This document shows positions 28,867 through 39,980 of a DNA stretch of 64,000 bases, in pieces. Position numbers and translations under genes: made by a program. Source of the DNA: Staphylococcus sp. NAM3COL9 (GTDB taxonomy: Bacteria > Bacillota > Bacilli > Staphylococcales > Staphylococcaceae); contig NZ_LGPC01000014.1 of NCBI RefSeq assembly GCF_001431205.1, positions 11,674 to 75,673 of the forward strand. The letters are read 5' to 3'. Position 1 is the stretch's first letter, and every line of letters begins with the position of its first letter. Under the pieces are notes generated by a model. That model was not told the DNA's origin. It was given only the letters and a program-made list of their open reading frames with translations, and ran no database searches.

Positions 28867-29135
28867 GAGACCTAAGCTAAGTTAGTGTATTACCGCTATT
28901 TAATTTAGTTCCCTTAGTTTTTATACACCAAAGAACAAATCAATCACGCTATTCACTATTAGCAAAGGTCTCACTCGACAGTTTGTATCTGCCCATTTTA
29001 CCGGAAGCAATCAAGCTTCGTAATGACGATAAAATGACTATGTTAAAAAGATATATAAAGTATTTTCCTTAAGCATATAAATGCATACTCCATATATCTT
29101 TTTAATAACAGTTGAGTTACTCCCCTCTGACTACA
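28867..29135 (-). promoter_or_regulatory. yybP-ykoY manganese riboswitch with expression platform upstream of terC
   Basis: On the minus strand the conserved pieces of the class are visible: GGGGAGTAA near 29117-29125 and GTGAGACCTTTGC near 28962-28974. P1 forms between 29124-29133 and the 3' strand near 28960-28970. Downstream, 28867-28880 is nearly complementary to 28959-28972 (12 of 14) and is followed by TATTTTTA. The 3' P1 strand can therefore pair either in the aptamer or in a terminator-like stem. Mn2+ binding stabilising P1 would then permit terC expression. Confidence 0.85.
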
Positions 29136-29183
29136 AAGTCATAGGTATTCTATTAATATCGTTATTATACACAAAATATAGTT

Positions 29184-30746
29184 TTATAACAAACCATATA
29201 ATTTAACTTCTGGAAACTTCTCTTCAAACCATCTTGTTGCAAATTCATTATCAAATAAAAATACATAATTTTCATAAATATCTTTAACTAAAATTGAACG
29301 CGATGTACTCATCTTATCTTTAACTTCATCTTCATTTTCTATCCAACGTGCAATTTTCGGACCGACTGCCTCCATGACTACATCGACATTGTATTCATTT
29401 TTTAAGCGGTGTTCGAATACTTCAAACTGTAACTGTCCAACTGCACCAATAAGAATTTGGTTTGTGTGTAGTGCTTTATAATATTGAATCGCACCTTCTT
29501 GAACCAATTGTTCAATACCTTTATGGAAGTGTTTCTGTTTCATAACGTTTTTAGCTGAAACTTTCATAAATAATTCTGGCGTAAATTGTGGTAATTCTTG
29601 GAAATTGAATTTTTGATTACCACCGACTAAAGTGTCACCGATTTGATAGTTACCAGTATCATACAAACCAATAATATCTCCAGCTACCGCATGATTTACT
29701 GTTTCTTTATCATCTGCCATGAATGATGTGGATCGTGTGATTTTTTGTTTTTTCTTCGTACGCTGTAACGTAACATCCATGCCACGTTCAAATGCACCAC
29801 TCACTACACGCATAAAGGCAATACGGTCTCTATGTTTAGGGTCCATATTCGCTTGAATTTTGAAAATAAATCCTGAAAAATCTAAATCATAGGGTTTTAC
29901 TACCACTTCTTCTTTCGTTTGACGACTATGCGGCATTGGTGCATGGTCTACGTAAGCATTTAAGAAGTTTTGAACTCCAAAATTAGCTAATGCCGAACCA
30001 AAAAATACAGGTGTTAATTCACCATTTAACAATGCTTCATTATCAAAGTCTTCTCCCGCTTCTTCCACTAGCATCAATTCTTCAATAGCTTGAGAAAACG
30101 CGCTATCATTTTTCATTTTATGATCTTCTTCTAATTCAAAATCATCATTTAAGTGTAGCGTATTTTCTTCATCTCTAAAAGGTTCAATTGTATGTGAGTC
30201 ACGATCGATAATACCAAAGAAATTTTGCCCCATTCCTATCGGCCAATTCATTGGATATGTTTCAATTTCTAAAGTAGATTCAATTTCATCTAATAATTCA
30301 AAAGGCTCTTTACCAACACGGTCAAGTTTATTAATAAAGGTAAAGATTGGAATACCTCTCATTTTACAAACTTTAAAAAGTTTTAGTGTTTGTGGCTCAA
30401 TTCCTTTTGCACAGTCAATTACCATAACAGCACTATCTACTGCTAAAAGTGTTCTATATGTGTCTTCTGAAAAATCTTCATGTCCTGGTGTATCTAAAAT
30501 ATTTATTTTATAGTGGTCATAATCAAACTGCATCACTGAACTTGTAACTGAAATACCACGCTCTTGCTCAACTTTCATCCAGTCACTTGTTGCAAATTTC
30601 CCACTCTTTTTACCTTTAACAGTTCCTGCTTCTCTAATCGCACCACCAAATAATAATAACTTTTCAGTTAATGTGGTTTTACCAGCATCAGGATGAGAAA
30701 TAATTGCAAAGGTTTTTCTTGATTCTACTTCTTCCTTTATACTCAT
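29184..30746 (-). CDS. prfC: Peptide chain release factor 3
   Basis: A 520-aa translational GTPase that recycles RF1/RF2. G1 is [15 protein letters not shown], the switch region [12 protein letters not shown]3 is [13 protein letters not shown] and G4 is FINKLDR. The remaining domains and length match RF3. RBS AAAGGAG precedes the ATG, 13 nt after the small unknown gene. It is the third gene of a murE-unknown-prfC run. Confidence 0.97.
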   Translation of the reverse strand: MSIKEEVESRKTFAIISHPDAGKTTLTEKLLLFGGAIREAGTVKGKKSGKFATSDWMKVEQERGISVTSSVMQFDYDHYKINILDTPGHEDFSEDTYRTLLAVDSAVMVIDCAKGIEPQTLKLFKVCKMRGIPIFTFINKLDRVGKEPFELLDEIESTLEIETYPMNWPIGMGQNFFGIIDRDSHTIEPFRDEENTLHLNDDFELEEDHKMKNDSAFSQAIEELMLVEEAGEDFDNEALLNGELTPVFFGSALANFGVQNFLNAYVDHAPMPHSRQTKEEVVVKPYDLDFSGFIFKIQANMDPKHRDRIAFMRVVSGAFERGMDVTLQRTKKKQKITRSTSFMADDKETVNHAVAGDIIGLYDTGNYQIGDTLVGGNQKFNFQELPQFTPELFMKVSAKNVMKQKHFHKGIEQLVQEGAIQYYKALHTNQILIGAVGQLQFEVFEHRLKNEYNVDVVMEAVGPKIARWIENEDEVKDKMSTSRSILVKDIYENYVFLFDNEFATRWFEEKFPEVKLYGLL

Positions 30747-30758
30747 TTTTAATCTCCT

Positions 30759-30998
30759 TTAATCCTCAAGTATCGATTTGACAATGTCTGCGGCAATCTC
30801 AGTTGCAGTAGACTCGTCAAGTAACGTAAACAAGTGTATCACAAGTTCATCATTGATATCATCTTCATTTAATGTTGTATCTATTTCTAATGACCAATTT
30901 AATTCTGGCAACGCAATTAAGTAAATTTCCGCTTTCGTATTTTCATATATATATATATTTGAATGCATATCATTACAATCTATACTGCTAATCTTCAA
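30759..30998 (-). CDS. Small acidic protein between murE and prfC, not recognised
   Basis: A product of about 79 aa, opening [19 protein letters not shown] and ending [10 protein letters not shown]. It is acidic and mixed alpha/beta, with no signal peptide or membrane segment. The start is unclear: TTG at 30998 gives MKISSID and overlaps the murE end by 11 nt; TTG at 31013 and ATG at 30968 are alternatives. Upstream sequence is G-rich (GGTGGTGGG) inside murE. The tight placement between murE and prfC suggests translational coupling. Function unknown. Confidence 0.7.
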   Translation of the reverse strand: MKISSIDCNDMHSNIYIYENTKAEIYLIALPELNWSLEIDTTLNEDDINDELVIHLFTLLDESTATEIAADIVKSILED

Positions 30999-32475
30999 CA
31001 GGCCCACCACCAAATTTTTTATATGCAGCTTCTAAACCAATTAAATCATCTCTATGAGGTACTTTTACATAGCCAGGCATAATCTGATACGGTTCCCTGC
31101 CTTTCGAAGCTAACACTACTGTATCTCCAGGTTCAGCGATATCAATCGCATGGCGTATGCCTTCTGCCCGATCATTAAATTCAATGTAATTATGATGTGT
31201 CGCACCTTGCGCCAGTGCACGTGTTAATACTTTAGGCTCATCGTTTGCAGGATTATCTGGTGTAAAAATCACATAATCCGCACGGCACGCAATGCGTCCC
31301 ATTTCAGGCGCTTTGCCCATATCTCGTTCTCCTGCCAAACCACATAAGAAAATTAATTTTTGTGATGTAAAGGGTTGAACTGCATCGATTAATTTATCCA
31401 TACCATCTGCCGTATGTGCATAATCAATAATCAAATCAATTGGTAACATTGAGTCTAATACTTCGAGTCTGCCTTCGACTGGTTCTAAATTTTCAACTGC
31501 TTTTACAATTTCACTTAGCTTGACGCCCTTACTCCAAATAGCAATCATTGCTGCCATAATATTAGAAACATTAAAAAGTCCGACATATGGTGATTTCACA
31601 TAAAAATCACCCTCTGGTGTTACGAAATTAAAAGTCACACCTTGTAATGATTCATTTACATCTTCAGCCATAAATTGTGCGTTGTTATTAATACCGTAAG
31701 TAAACGCTTCGAATGGTGATACTGATGCAAGATATTCGGAAAATTCATCATCTTGATTTAACACCACAAATTTTTCTTGAGACAAATCTTGGCCAAGTTG
31801 ACTAAATAACAGTGATTTTGCATGGCCATATGCTTCCATCGTACCGTGAAAGTCTAAATGATCTTGTGTTAAATTTGAAAAAATTGCCACATCGAAGTTA
31901 ACGCCGCTTAAGCGTCCTAATGACAAACCATGGCTTGAAACTTCTAAAGTCATAGCCTCCGCTTTCTTTTCAACAGCTTCATTGATTTTTTTAGTTAAAG
32001 CTACAGTTTCTGGTGTGGTATTAGAGCCTTTTGATTTATCTTCATTAATCTGAAAACCATTTGTTCCTAAGTAAGCACTACCTTTACCTAATTTTCTATA
32101 GATATGGTGTATCATTGTAGCGATTGATGTCTTACCATTTGTTCCTGTGACACCGTAAGTTACAAGTTGTTTACTTGGATAATTAAATAACTGGTTTGCT
32201 AATAGACTTGCTGCGCGTAAAGTATCAGGTACTATAATTTGTGTCACGTTACCGTCTAATTCTTGCGCTTGACTTACAACGACGATTTGGCAACCTTGGT
32301 TTACTACGTCTTGACAGAATTTGTGACTATCAACGGTATAACCTTTTGATGCTACAAAAACGCTGTCTTGTTGTGCAGTACGAGAATCAGTTGTGATATC
32401 TGTTACATCTCTCTCTAACGTACCGACAACTTGTTTTACTCTTATTTTTTCAAATAACAAATTTGCATCCAACAT
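30988..32475 (-). CDS. murE: UDP-MurNAc-L-Ala-D-Glu:L-lysine ligase MurE
   Basis: A 495-aa Mur ligase adding the third residue of the peptidoglycan stem peptide. The ATP loop is [14 protein letters not shown], and [11 protein letters not shown] lies in the C-terminal domain. The specificity motif is [12 protein letters not shown] marks L-lysine ligases, whereas diaminopimelate enzymes have DNPR. This fits the lysine-type wall of staphylococci. RBS AAAGGAG precedes the ATG. First gene of a run with the small unknown and prfC. Confidence 0.97.
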   Translation of the reverse strand: MLDANLLFEKIRVKQVVGTLERDVTDITTDSRTAQQDSVFVASKGYTVDSHKFCQDVVNQGCQIVVVSQAQELDGNVTQIIVPDTLRAASLLANQLFNYPSKQLVTYGVTGTNGKTSIATMIHHIYRKLGKGSAYLGTNGFQINEDKSKGSNTTPETVALTKKINEAVEKKAEAMTLEVSSHGLSLGRLSGVNFDVAIFSNLTQDHLDFHGTMEAYGHAKSLLFSQLGQDLSQEKFVVLNQDDEFSEYLASVSPFEAFTYGINNNAQFMAEDVNESLQGVTFNFVTPEGDFYVKSPYVGLFNVSNIMAAMIAIWSKGVKLSEIVKAVENLEPVEGRLEVLDSMLPIDLIIDYAHTADGMDKLIDAVQPFTSQKLIFLCGLAGERDMGKAPEMGRIACRADYVIFTPDNPANDEPKVLTRALAQGATHHNYIEFNDRAEGIRHAIDIAEPGDTVVLASKGREPYQIMPGYVKVPHRDDLIGLEAAYKKFGGGPVED

Positions 32476-32903
32476 TTATCGCTCCTTTATTTCCAATACT
32501 TCTATTATACACGTTTTTCTTTGATTTTATAGAATCTAATATCTAGACTATAATAATTTCTTCCTATTATATGTGTGTTTTTGTAATAAGAAAAATACAT
32601 GATTTTTTTGCATTTAAATTAGCTTTAAATAGCATTGTTAATTTTATGTAACCAATTTGTTAATACTTTTTATATTTTCACTTAATTTTTACTTTTCAAG
32701 CATACATTTATATTAAGCGTGGTAATGTATTCATATACAATGACTTAATTTACTGCATACACATTTCTGAATTCAGTATGAATCATTTCCTATCAGTATG
32801 TAAAATGATATAATCTTCAGTAATTATGTTTTTTCTTTCGCATGTTAAAGAAATGCGTTAAACTTAGCATGAGCTAAATTTATACTATTGGAGGGTGGCT
32901 TAA
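32476..32903. other. Divergent control region murE / ugtP
   Basis: 428 nt, AT-rich, no supported reading frame. TATAAT at 32809-32814 is a -10 candidate for ugtP. The leader then holds two small perfect hairpins, CGCAT/ATGCG (near 32839-32857) and TTAGC/GCTAA (near 32866-32879), and ends with TGGAGGGTGG before the ugtP ATG. I do not recognise a known riboswitch. Confidence 0.4.
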
Positions 32904-34079
32904 ATGGTTACTCAAAATAAAAAAATACTAATCCTTACTGGATCCTTTGGTAATGGTCATTTACAAGTTACTCAAAGTGTAGTGAACCAGTTTAACGAAA
33001 TGAATCTAGACAATTTAACAGTAATTGAACATGATTTGTTTTTAGAAGCTCACCCAATACTGACTTCTATATGTAAAAAGTGGTACATTAATAGTTTTAA
33101 ATATTTCAGAAATATGTACAAAGCATTTTACTATAGTCGTCCTGACCAATTAGACAAATGTTTCTATAAATACTATGGACTTAATAAATTAATAAATTTA
33201 CTGTTAAAGGAAAAGCCTGATTTAATCTTACTTACTTTCCCAACACCAGTAATGTCTGTTTTGACAGAACAATTTGACATGAACATTCCAATTGCAACTG
33301 TAATGACAGATTATAGAATGCAAAAGAACTGGATAACGCCCCATTCTCAAAGATATTATCTAGCTACAGAAGATTTAAAAGAGGAGTTTGCTAGCATAGG
33401 TATTCCTCAATCACATTTAAAAGTTACTGGAATCCCTATTGCAGATAAATTCGAAGAAGATATCGATAAAACATCGTGGCTACGTCAAAATCATTTAGAC
33501 CCTGACAAACCAACGATACTCATGTCTGCAGGTGCCTTCGGTGTATCAAAAGGCTTTGATCAAATGATACAAGAGATATTAAATCGAACTCCACACTCTC
33601 AAGTCGTAATGATTTGTGGTAAAAATAAAGATTTGAAACGTACGTTATCTGCGCAATTTAAAAATTATGACAATGTACTCATCGTAGGCTATACTAAGCA
33701 TATGAATGAATGGATGGCTTCAAGCCAATTAATGCTTACTAAACCAGGTGGCATCACAATATCCGAAGCCTTAACACGTCAAATACCAATGATTTTCTTG
33801 AATCCTGCTCCAGGTCAAGAGTTAGAGAATGCAAATTATTTTGAAGAAAAAGGATTTGGTTTCATTGCTGACACACCTGAAGAAGCAATTCAGCAAGTTG
33901 CAACATTAACAAATACACCATCAAAAATAGCAGAAATGACTCAGTCTATGAATGAATCTCGAATTCCATATTCAACTTATAAGTTGTGTAATGACTTGTT
34001 AAATTTACTTAATCATTCATCTCGCTATGAAGAAGTTTACGGAAAGGTTCCTTTATATGCAAAGCTCTTCGTTAAATAA
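32904..34079 (+). CDS. ugtP: Processive diacylglycerol beta-glucosyltransferase UgtP (YpfP)
   Basis: A 391-aa GT28-family enzyme. It makes diglucosyl-diacylglycerol, the lipid anchor of lipoteichoic acid, from UDP-glucose on the inner membrane face. N-terminal [18 protein letters not shown] is the MGDG-synthase-like lipid-side motif. C-terminal [19 protein letters not shown] is the UDP-sugar site. RBS GGAGGGTGG precedes the ATG. It overlaps ltaA by 23 nt, whose product flips the glycolipid. Confidence 0.96.
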   Translation: MVTQNKKILILTGSFGNGHLQVTQSVVNQFNEMNLDNLTVIEHDLFLEAHPILTSICKKWYINSFKYFRNMYKAFYYSRPDQLDKCFYKYYGLNKLINLLLKEKPDLILLTFPTPVMSVLTEQFDMNIPIATVMTDYRMQKNWITPHSQRYYLATEDLKEEFASIGIPQSHLKVTGIPIADKFEEDIDKTSWLRQNHLDPDKPTILMSAGAFGVSKGFDQMIQEILNRTPHSQVVMICGKNKDLKRTLSAQFKNYDNVLIVGYTKHMNEWMASSQLMLTKPGGITISEALTRQIPMIFLNPAPGQELENANYFEEKGFGFIADTPEEAIQQVATLTNTPSKIAEMTQSMNESRIPYSTYKLCNDLLNLLNHSSRYEEVYGKVPLYAKLFVK

Positions 34080-35259
34080 AGATAATTATCATTCAAATAA
34101 AAACTTTATAATCTTATTAGTAATTTTGTTCTTAATGGAATTTGCCCGAGGCATGTATATATTAAGTTACTTAGCATTGCTTCCAACAGCAACCTCAATT
34201 GCGGTAGGTGTCACATCTATCGCTATTTCTGCTCATTTTATAGCTGATGCAACAACCAACTTCGTAATTGGTTTTTTACTTAAACGATTAGGCACGAAAC
34301 TCGTACTCACATTAGGTTTTCTACTTGCATTCGGAAGTTTGTTCTTAGTCATTTGGTTCCCGACTTCTCCGATTGTTTTAATTATCAGTGCAGTACTACT
34401 TGGTATAGCTGTTAGTCCTATTTGGGTCATAATGCTTGCAAGCGTTGATGAGAAAACTCGTGGCAAACAAATGGGTTACGTTTATTTTTCATGGCTCCTC
34501 GGTTTACTTGTCGGCATGGTTGGTATGAACCTTATCTTCAAGTTCCATCCAACAAAATTTGCGTTTATGATGTCATTGGTCGTACTTATTGCTTGGATTT
34601 TGTATTACTTCGTGAAGATAAGACTTACAAATTATAATACTCGACCGGTTAAGCAACAATTAGGCCAAATCGTAGATGTCACAAAACGTCATTTAATTTT
34701 ATTCCCAGGCATTTTGTTACAAGGCGCTTCAATTACGGCATTAGTGCCTATTCTACCTACTTATGCAACGAAAGTTGTCGGCGTATCTACTGTAGAATAT
34801 ACTATGGCGCTTGTCTTTGGAGGTATTGGTTGTGCGGTTTCAATGCTCTTCTTATCAAAAATCATTGATAAATATGGCACGTTATTTATGTACAGTGTCA
34901 TTTTTGGTGGGTTTATACTATATACGATAATGATATTTGCTTTATCACTGATTACAGATATTGCACTTGTATGGGTATTGGCAGTCTTTATTGGTCTGAT
35001 GTATGGTATTTTACTACCTGCATGGAACACATTTATGGCAAGCCATATACACTTAGATGAACAAGAAGAAACTTGGGGCGTATTTAACAGTGTGCAAGGC
35101 TTTGGTTCAATGATCGGTCCACTTGTTGGTGGTTTAATCACCCAATTCACAGCTTCTGTAAATAATACATTTTATTTCTCAGCACTATTATTCTTATTCT
35201 TAGCTATATTCTATGGTTTATATTTTATTAGAAAAAGAAAATATCATCTAAGCTCATAA
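34057..35259 (+). CDS. ltaA: Glycolipid flippase LtaA (MFS)
   Basis: A 400-aa MFS transporter with twelve helices that moves the UgtP glycolipid to the outer leaflet. Conserved stretches are [34 protein letters not shown] and [19 protein letters not shown]. The ATG at 34057 (MQSSSLN) is chosen over 34027 because AAAGG lies about 9 nt upstream and the length then fits LtaA. It overlaps ugtP by 23 nt. A strong terminator follows. Confidence 0.96.
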   Translation: MQSSSLNKDNYHSNKNFIILLVILFLMEFARGMYILSYLALLPTATSIAVGVTSIAISAHFIADATTNFVIGFLLKRLGTKLVLTLGFLLAFGSLFLVIWFPTSPIVLIISAVLLGIAVSPIWVIMLASVDEKTRGKQMGYVYFSWLLGLLVGMVGMNLIFKFHPTKFAFMMSLVVLIAWILYYFVKIRLTNYNTRPVKQQLGQIVDVTKRHLILFPGILLQGASITALVPILPTYATKVVGVSTVEYTMALVFGGIGCAVSMLFLSKIIDKYGTLFMYSVIFGGFILYTIMIFALSLITDIALVWVLAVFIGLMYGILLPAWNTFMASHIHLDEQEETWGVFNSVQGFGSMIGPLVGGLITQFTASVNNTFYFSALLFLFLAIFYGLYFIRKRKYHLSS

Positions 35260-35288
35260 TATCTTCACTAAGATCATAATCACAAAAT

Positions 35289-35325
35289 AAGGAGTCACTA
35301 ACAACATGTTAGTGACTCCTTTTTA
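35289..35325. terminator. ltaA terminator
   Basis: Stem GGAGTCACTAAC (35291-35302) / GTTAGTGACTCC (35308-35319) followed by TTTTTAA. It is convergent with the YjcG gene and may serve both. Confidence 0.88.
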
Positions 35326-35364
35326 ATCGTAAGCAATTATAGATGCTACTAATGGGGTATTATT

Positions 35365-35874
35365 TTAAGCTAAGTTAAAGTTATCTAATACTTTCCATTT
35401 TTCATCTTTCTCATCATAATAAACTAAAGAAAGTTGTTCAATTGTTTCTTTATAATCAATACCCGCTAATTTCAATTGTCCATAAATATCCTCAAACTCT
35501 TGGCTTGTTAGCCCTTGCGCAATTGTGAAATGTGGTACAAATGAGTGATCTGGCACGCCATGGAAATCACCATTGTTAAATTTGTAGAATAATTTTTCTA
35601 AAGTTTCAGTTTTTTCAACTTTAAAATAAATGACATTGGTAATCGGCGCGAAGTTCGATGCTTTTGTTGCATGAACATCAACTGCTGGTATACCCTCAAG
35701 TCTAGATTTTACTGTCTCTTTGACAGATTCTAAATCGCTATCGTTTATTTTAAATTGCCCCTTAATCGTGATATGCGGCATAATTGACGCATAGTGAGCA
35801 TCATAACGCTTACGATATGCATTCACTTCATCTTGAAACGCTTTTGACGGAATTAATGCTAATCCTAAAATCAT
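35365..35874 (-). CDS. YjcG-type 2H phosphoesterase (2'-5' RNA ligase-like)
   Basis: A 169-aa protein with the two H-x-T motifs of the 2H superfamily: MPHITIKG (about residues 33-40) and VPHFTIAQG (about 113-121). It opens with [24 protein letters not shown], as YjcG does. Substrate unknown; family members act on cyclic or 2'-5' phosphodiesters. RBS AAAGGAGG precedes the ATG. It follows the esterase gene by 85 nt, the same pairing as yjcG-yjcH in Bacillus. Confidence 0.88.
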   Translation of the reverse strand: MILGLALIPSKAFQDEVNAYRKRYDAHYASIMPHITIKGQFKINDSDLESVKETVKSRLEGIPAVDVHATKASNFAPITNVIYFKVEKTETLEKLFYKFNNGDFHGVPDHSFVPHFTIAQGLTSQEFEDIYGQLKLAGIDYKETIEQLSLVYYDEKDEKWKVLDNFNLA

Positions 35875-35959
35875 TTAAATTCCTCCTTTGTTTAACATAA
35901 TTACATTATATCAAATTTCTGAAAAATTCGTTACTTTAAACTAACTTTTATTCAATTTA

Positions 35960-36706
35960 TTAAAATGAAATATTATCTGACAAAAAATACTTTAGCAAAT
36001 CATCGAGTAAATACTTCCATGATTTCCATCTATGGCCGCCTTCAAACTCTATGTAATGATGTGTGAAGTTATTTGCTTCAATAATAGATTTCAGTTCACG
36101 GTTAGGCGTTAGAAAATCTGCACGCTTGCCGTTTGTTGGTAACTCAAAGTCGTCTTCTTCTAAACCAACAGCATGCCATATGGTTAACTGCTCTTGAAAT
36201 TGACATCGTTCAATTAAAGTTTGAATCACTTCATCATGTTGTGGGCTTAATAAGCCTACTTGACTAAAAATTCTTGGATAAGATAAAGCTGTCATTAAGG
36301 CTACACTTGCAGCTAAGCTATCTCCAAGTAATATGCGCGCATTACCTACTTTATATGTAGGAAACGTTCGGTCAATAAAAGGTAAAATTTCATTCGCTAC
36401 TGCTTTAACTGTTAAATGCGTACGCGCACCTTGTGGGTGAAATTCTGCGCGTCGTTTGTCAACATCTTCGTAATGAAAGCCAACAAAGATTGCTTTTTCA
36501 ATTTCGTTTTCTTCTCGTAGACTTTCATAATTTCTATGAATTCTTCCAAAACTAAAAAAATCTAAACCATCAAAACAAAATATAACTTTATACTTAAATA
36601 ATTCTGAAAAATCTTTTGGTAAATAAATAGATAGTGTGACATCTCTTTCTAATAGTTCGCTAGGAAAACTAATTTTATTAATTCTTCCTGGTTGAAAATC
36701 ATACAT
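35960..36706 (-). CDS. Alpha/beta hydrolase esterase (YjcH-like)
   Basis: A 248-aa D-type esterase of the enterochelin-esterase-like superfamily. The nucleophile elbow is LLGDSLAASVA, and the late EGGHRWKSWKYLL contains the catalytic His. The ATG at 36706 (MYDFQPGRINK) is chosen over 36739 because TAGGGGG lies about 10 nt upstream. Substrate unknown. Probably co-transcribed with the YjcG gene. Confidence 0.82.
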   Translation of the reverse strand: MYDFQPGRINKISFPSELLERDVTLSIYLPKDFSELFKYKVIFCFDGLDFFSFGRIHRNYESLREENEIEKAIFVGFHYEDVDKRRAEFHPQGARTHLTVKAVANEILPFIDRTFPTYKVGNARILLGDSLAASVALMTALSYPRIFSQVGLLSPQHDEVIQTLIERCQFQEQLTIWHAVGLEEDDFELPTNGKRADFLTPNRELKSIIEANNFTHHYIEFEGGHRWKSWKYLLDDLLKYFLSDNISF

Positions 36707-36802
36707 AAATAATGCGCCCCCTAGTAGTCTTAATGACATTGTACCAAGAGACGCATTATTTTAAAATATTTCAACTTAAATTTTTATAAATTGAATACAG
36801 TG

Positions 36803-38374
36803 TTATTCTTTAAACTTTTCTTCTTTTAGTCGTTTAGGATAATCTTTAAGCCAAAAGACAGCATTAGGCAATTTCTTAGGATCTGGTTTATAAATTGCTC
36901 TTCTACCTGATCCAAGCGCTTTCTTCTGTTTTTCATAATCTTTCAGCGCGTTAATTGCCGGCTTGTGCAATATCCAAATAGCAATGATATTTAGCCAAGC
37001 CATCATACCCACACCTAAATCACCCATCATCCACGCTACATCAGCAGTTTTCACTGCACCATAAACTGTAGCTGCAATGAGTACAATTCTAGTGATATTA
37101 ATATAAACAAAAGTCATTTTTTTTGAACTTTTTCTAGTTAAATACGTAATATTGGTTTCAGCAATATAATAATATGCCAAAATCGTTGTAAAGGCAAAGA
37201 AAAATAATGCAATTGCTATGAAGTATGATCCAAACCCTGAAAATGCAGGATCAAATTGATAGCCGCTACCTTGTAATGATTTATCAATACCTGCTTGCGC
37301 ATACATCGCTGTACCTGAATAATCTTTATCTCCGTTTGACATCTCTACAAATATACCATTGTCTTTAATCATACTTGCTTTACCATCTGACATGGATCCG
37401 CCATCAGTGACGTTATATGTACCTGAAAGTAAAATGATTAAACCTGTTGCCGTACACACAAAGAGTGTATCAATATATACTGAGAATGATTGTACTAGCC
37501 CTTGTTTAGCTGGATGAGATACTTCTGCTGCAGACGCTGCATGTGGTCCCGTCCCTTGACCTGCTTCATTTGAATATAAACCTCTTTTAACACCAATTTC
37601 AATCATAGCCCCAACGATACCACCAAATGCTGCTTCAAATCCAAATGCAGATTTAAATATTAAAGCAAAGAGCGCTGGAACTTGTTCAACATTAATAAAT
37701 ATAATAACGACTGCCATTAAAACATATAAAATTGCCATAAACGGAACAACTGCTGTTGCCGCGTTTGCAATCCATTTAATACCACCAAATATAATTAAGG
37801 CAATTAATATCGCCAAAATGATTGCTACTATCCATGGATCAAAACTAAACGCATTTTTCATTGAACTCGAAATTGCATTAGATTGAACACCCGGTAATAA
37901 TAAACCGACTGAAATTACTGTTACTACAGCAAAGATTAAACCATAAATTTTACCAAGCTTACCTTTGATACCATATTCGATATAGAATGCTGGACCACCT
38001 CGGTATTGCCCCTTTTCTTCCCTTTTATAAATCTGACCGAGTGTAGATTCAATAAATGCACTCCCAGCTCCTAAAAATGCTGACGCCCACATCCAAAATA
38101 TTGCGCCAGGACCACCAATGAATATGGCAGTCGACACGCCTACGATATTACCAGTACCCACACGACCTGCTAATGATAGTGCAATCGCTTGGAAACTAGA
38201 TATACCTGTAGGTGATTTCTCCCCTTGAAACATTAGACGTATCATTTCTTTAAAATGTCTAACCTGAAAAAAGCGCATCATAAATGAAAACAATACCCCT
38301 GTAAGTAACAAACCATAGACTAAAGGCTTACTCCATACAATATCATACAACCACGTAAGTGAACTCTCTAACAT
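36803..38374 (-). CDS. Alanine/glycine:cation symporter (AGCS family)
   Basis: A 523-aa membrane protein. AGCS signatures are visible: SLAGRVGTGNIVGVSTAIFIGGPGA near the N-terminus, EAAFGGIVGAMIEIGVKRGLYSNEAGQGTGP in the middle and WLNIIAIWILHKPAINALKDYE at the end. The family imports alanine or glycine with Na+ or H+. The ATG at 38374 (MLESSLTW) is chosen because AAGGGGGA lies 6 nt upstream. Monocistronic. Confidence 0.93.
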   Translation of the reverse strand: MLESSLTWLYDIVWSKPLVYGLLLTGVLFSFMMRFFQVRHFKEMIRLMFQGEKSPTGISSFQAIALSLAGRVGTGNIVGVSTAIFIGGPGAIFWMWASAFLGAGSAFIESTLGQIYKREEKGQYRGGPAFYIEYGIKGKLGKIYGLIFAVVTVISVGLLLPGVQSNAISSSMKNAFSFDPWIVAIILAILIALIIFGGIKWIANAATAVVPFMAILYVLMAVVIIFINVEQVPALFALIFKSAFGFEAAFGGIVGAMIEIGVKRGLYSNEAGQGTGPHAASAAEVSHPAKQGLVQSFSVYIDTLFVCTATGLIILLSGTYNVTDGGSMSDGKASMIKDNGIFVEMSNGDKDYSGTAMYAQAGIDKSLQGSGYQFDPAFSGFGSYFIAIALFFFAFTTILAYYYIAETNITYLTRKSSKKMTFVYINITRIVLIAATVYGAVKTADVAWMMGDLGVGMMAWLNIIAIWILHKPAINALKDYEKQKKALGSGRRAIYKPDPKKLPNAVFWLKDYPKRLKEEKFKE

Positions 38375-38710
38375 AACGTATCCCCCTTGTTGTACCATTG
38401 TGTATAATGATATTTTTTATCATTATACACATATAAAAGGTTCCGCGCAACGCATTTCATAAGTTATCTTTTTAACATTTTATATATTTCTAATTGCTAT
38501 TAATAATAAATTTTTTTAATAATTTAATTTTTATGATGAAATAATTTTACACTATTTAATACATAATGTGATTTCCTTTAATATTCTATAAAGTTATTTG
38601 AATCGATTTAATTATTCATTGGATTGACATCAATTTTTATCTTTTGTTCTCTGGCTATATAGGATATACTAAATAGTACTTCAAATACGATTTTTAGGAG
38701 GAAAAGTCCT
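38375..38710. other. Divergent intergenic region
   Basis: About 336 nt of very AT-rich DNA between divergent genes. A promoter candidate for the plus-strand exporter is TTGTTC (38644-38649) with TATACT (38665-38670), spacing 15. TTAGGAGG precedes the next ATG. No reading frame or RNA motif is recognised. Confidence 0.4.
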
Positions 38711-39796
38711 ATGCTTAATAAGGTTTGGTTTAGAACAGGTGTTGCCTTACTCATCCTGTTTTTACTGATCAAATTAGTAATGGAAGTCCATAGTGTCTTC
38801 ACACCATTTATGATTATTATTCAATCGGTATTATTACCATTGTTACTTAGTGGTTTCTTATTCTATCTTTGTTTACCTTTTCAAAAAATACTTGAAAAAA
38901 ACAAAGTTCCACGCTGGGGAAGTATAACAATAATCTTGATTGCGCTAGTTATTATTATAAGCAGTTTTGTAGGTTACATTGCACCGCTTATAATAGATCA
39001 AATCTCAAAATTAATTAAACAAATTCCAACACTACAAAATGAAGTTCAACACATTGTTAACTTTGCTTTAGATCAAATGGAAAGATTACCAGCAGATGTT
39101 ACAGATAGAATTAATAAAATGATTAAATCAATGAGTGATGGTGCTACTAGTATATTATCTAATTCATTAGGATTCGTGACATCATTTATTTCTACTATGT
39201 TTTTGCTCATCATGGTGCCATTCTTCCTAATTTATATGTTAAAAGACCATGAAAGATTTATTCCTTTTATTGCAAGATTGTTTAAAGGAGATAGAAAAGT
39301 ATTCGTAGTTGAATTATTAAAGGACTTAAACGAAACCGTTAAATCTTATATTCAAGGTCAAGTAACTGTAAGTATCATTTTAGGTATTATTTTATATATT
39401 GGTTATTCTATTCTAGGACTAAACTATACATTATTACTTGTTATGTTTGCCTGTCTTGCCAATATGATTCCATTCTTAGGTCCTTGGATGGCATTTGTAC
39501 CAGCTGCAATTATTGGTATTATACAAAGTCCAACGATATTTATATGGGTCTGTATCATTACACTGATTGCTCAACAACTAGAAGGAAATGTCATTACGCC
39601 AAACGTTATGGGTAAATCTTTAAATATTCACCCATTAACAATCATTGTTGTGATTTTAGCAGCAGGTAACCTTGGTGGTTTTGTACTCATTCTTGTTGCT
39701 GTGCCATTATACGCTGTTATTAAATCTATCGTTCGTAATGTATTCCGGTATAGACAACAGCTCATTGAAGCTGCTAATAGGGATGTCAAAGATTAG
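38711..39796 (+). CDS. AI-2E family transporter (UPF0118)
   Basis: A 361-aa membrane protein of the PerM/AI-2E exporter family: two N-terminal helices, a soluble amphipathic section (about 90-150) and a C-terminal bundle with GQVTVSIILGIILYIGYSI, MIPFLGPWMAFVPA and EGNVITPNVMGKSLNIHPL. The last two are family signatures. Some members are Na+(Li+)/H+ antiporters; the true substrate is unknown. TAGGAGG precedes the ATG. Confidence 0.88.
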   Translation: MLNKVWFRTGVALLILFLLIKLVMEVHSVFTPFMIIIQSVLLPLLLSGFLFYLCLPFQKILEKNKVPRWGSITIILIALVIIISSFVGYIAPLIIDQISKLIKQIPTLQNEVQHIVNFALDQMERLPADVTDRINKMIKSMSDGATSILSNSLGFVTSFISTMFLLIMVPFFLIYMLKDHERFIPFIARLFKGDRKVFVVELLKDLNETVKSYIQGQVTVSIILGIILYIGYSILGLNYTLLLVMFACLANMIPFLGPWMAFVPAAIIGIIQSPTIFIWVCIITLIAQQLEGNVITPNVMGKSLNIHPLTIIVVILAAGNLGGFVLILVAVPLYAVIKSIVRNVFRYRQQLIEAANRDVKD

Positions 39797-39833
39797 CTAG
39801 TTTGTAAAATTGAAATTTGATAGTTATTTAAGC

Positions 39834-39886
39834 AAAAAAGCTGAAAAATCCTTTGAATTAATAAGGATTTTCCAGCTTTTTCTTTT
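39834..39886 (+). terminator. Terminator after the AI-2E family gene
   Basis: Stem AAAAGCTGAAAAATCCTT / AAGGATTTTCCAGCTTTT with one mismatch or bulge, then TCTTTT. Confidence 0.85.
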
Positions 39887-39916
39887 GTCATCATAGTACT
39901 ACTTTTCATAGTTTTA

Positions 39917-39976
39917 GAAAAACACCTCTAACGTTCAATGTTAATTGCCACACATTGCGCGTTAGAGGTGTTTTGA
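39917..39976 (-). terminator. fabI terminator
   Basis: Arms AAAACACCTCTAACG (about 39919-39933) and CGTTAGAGGTGTTTT (39960-39974). Read on the minus strand the stem ends in a run of T within the second arm. Confidence 0.82.
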
Positions 39977-39980
39977 TTTA

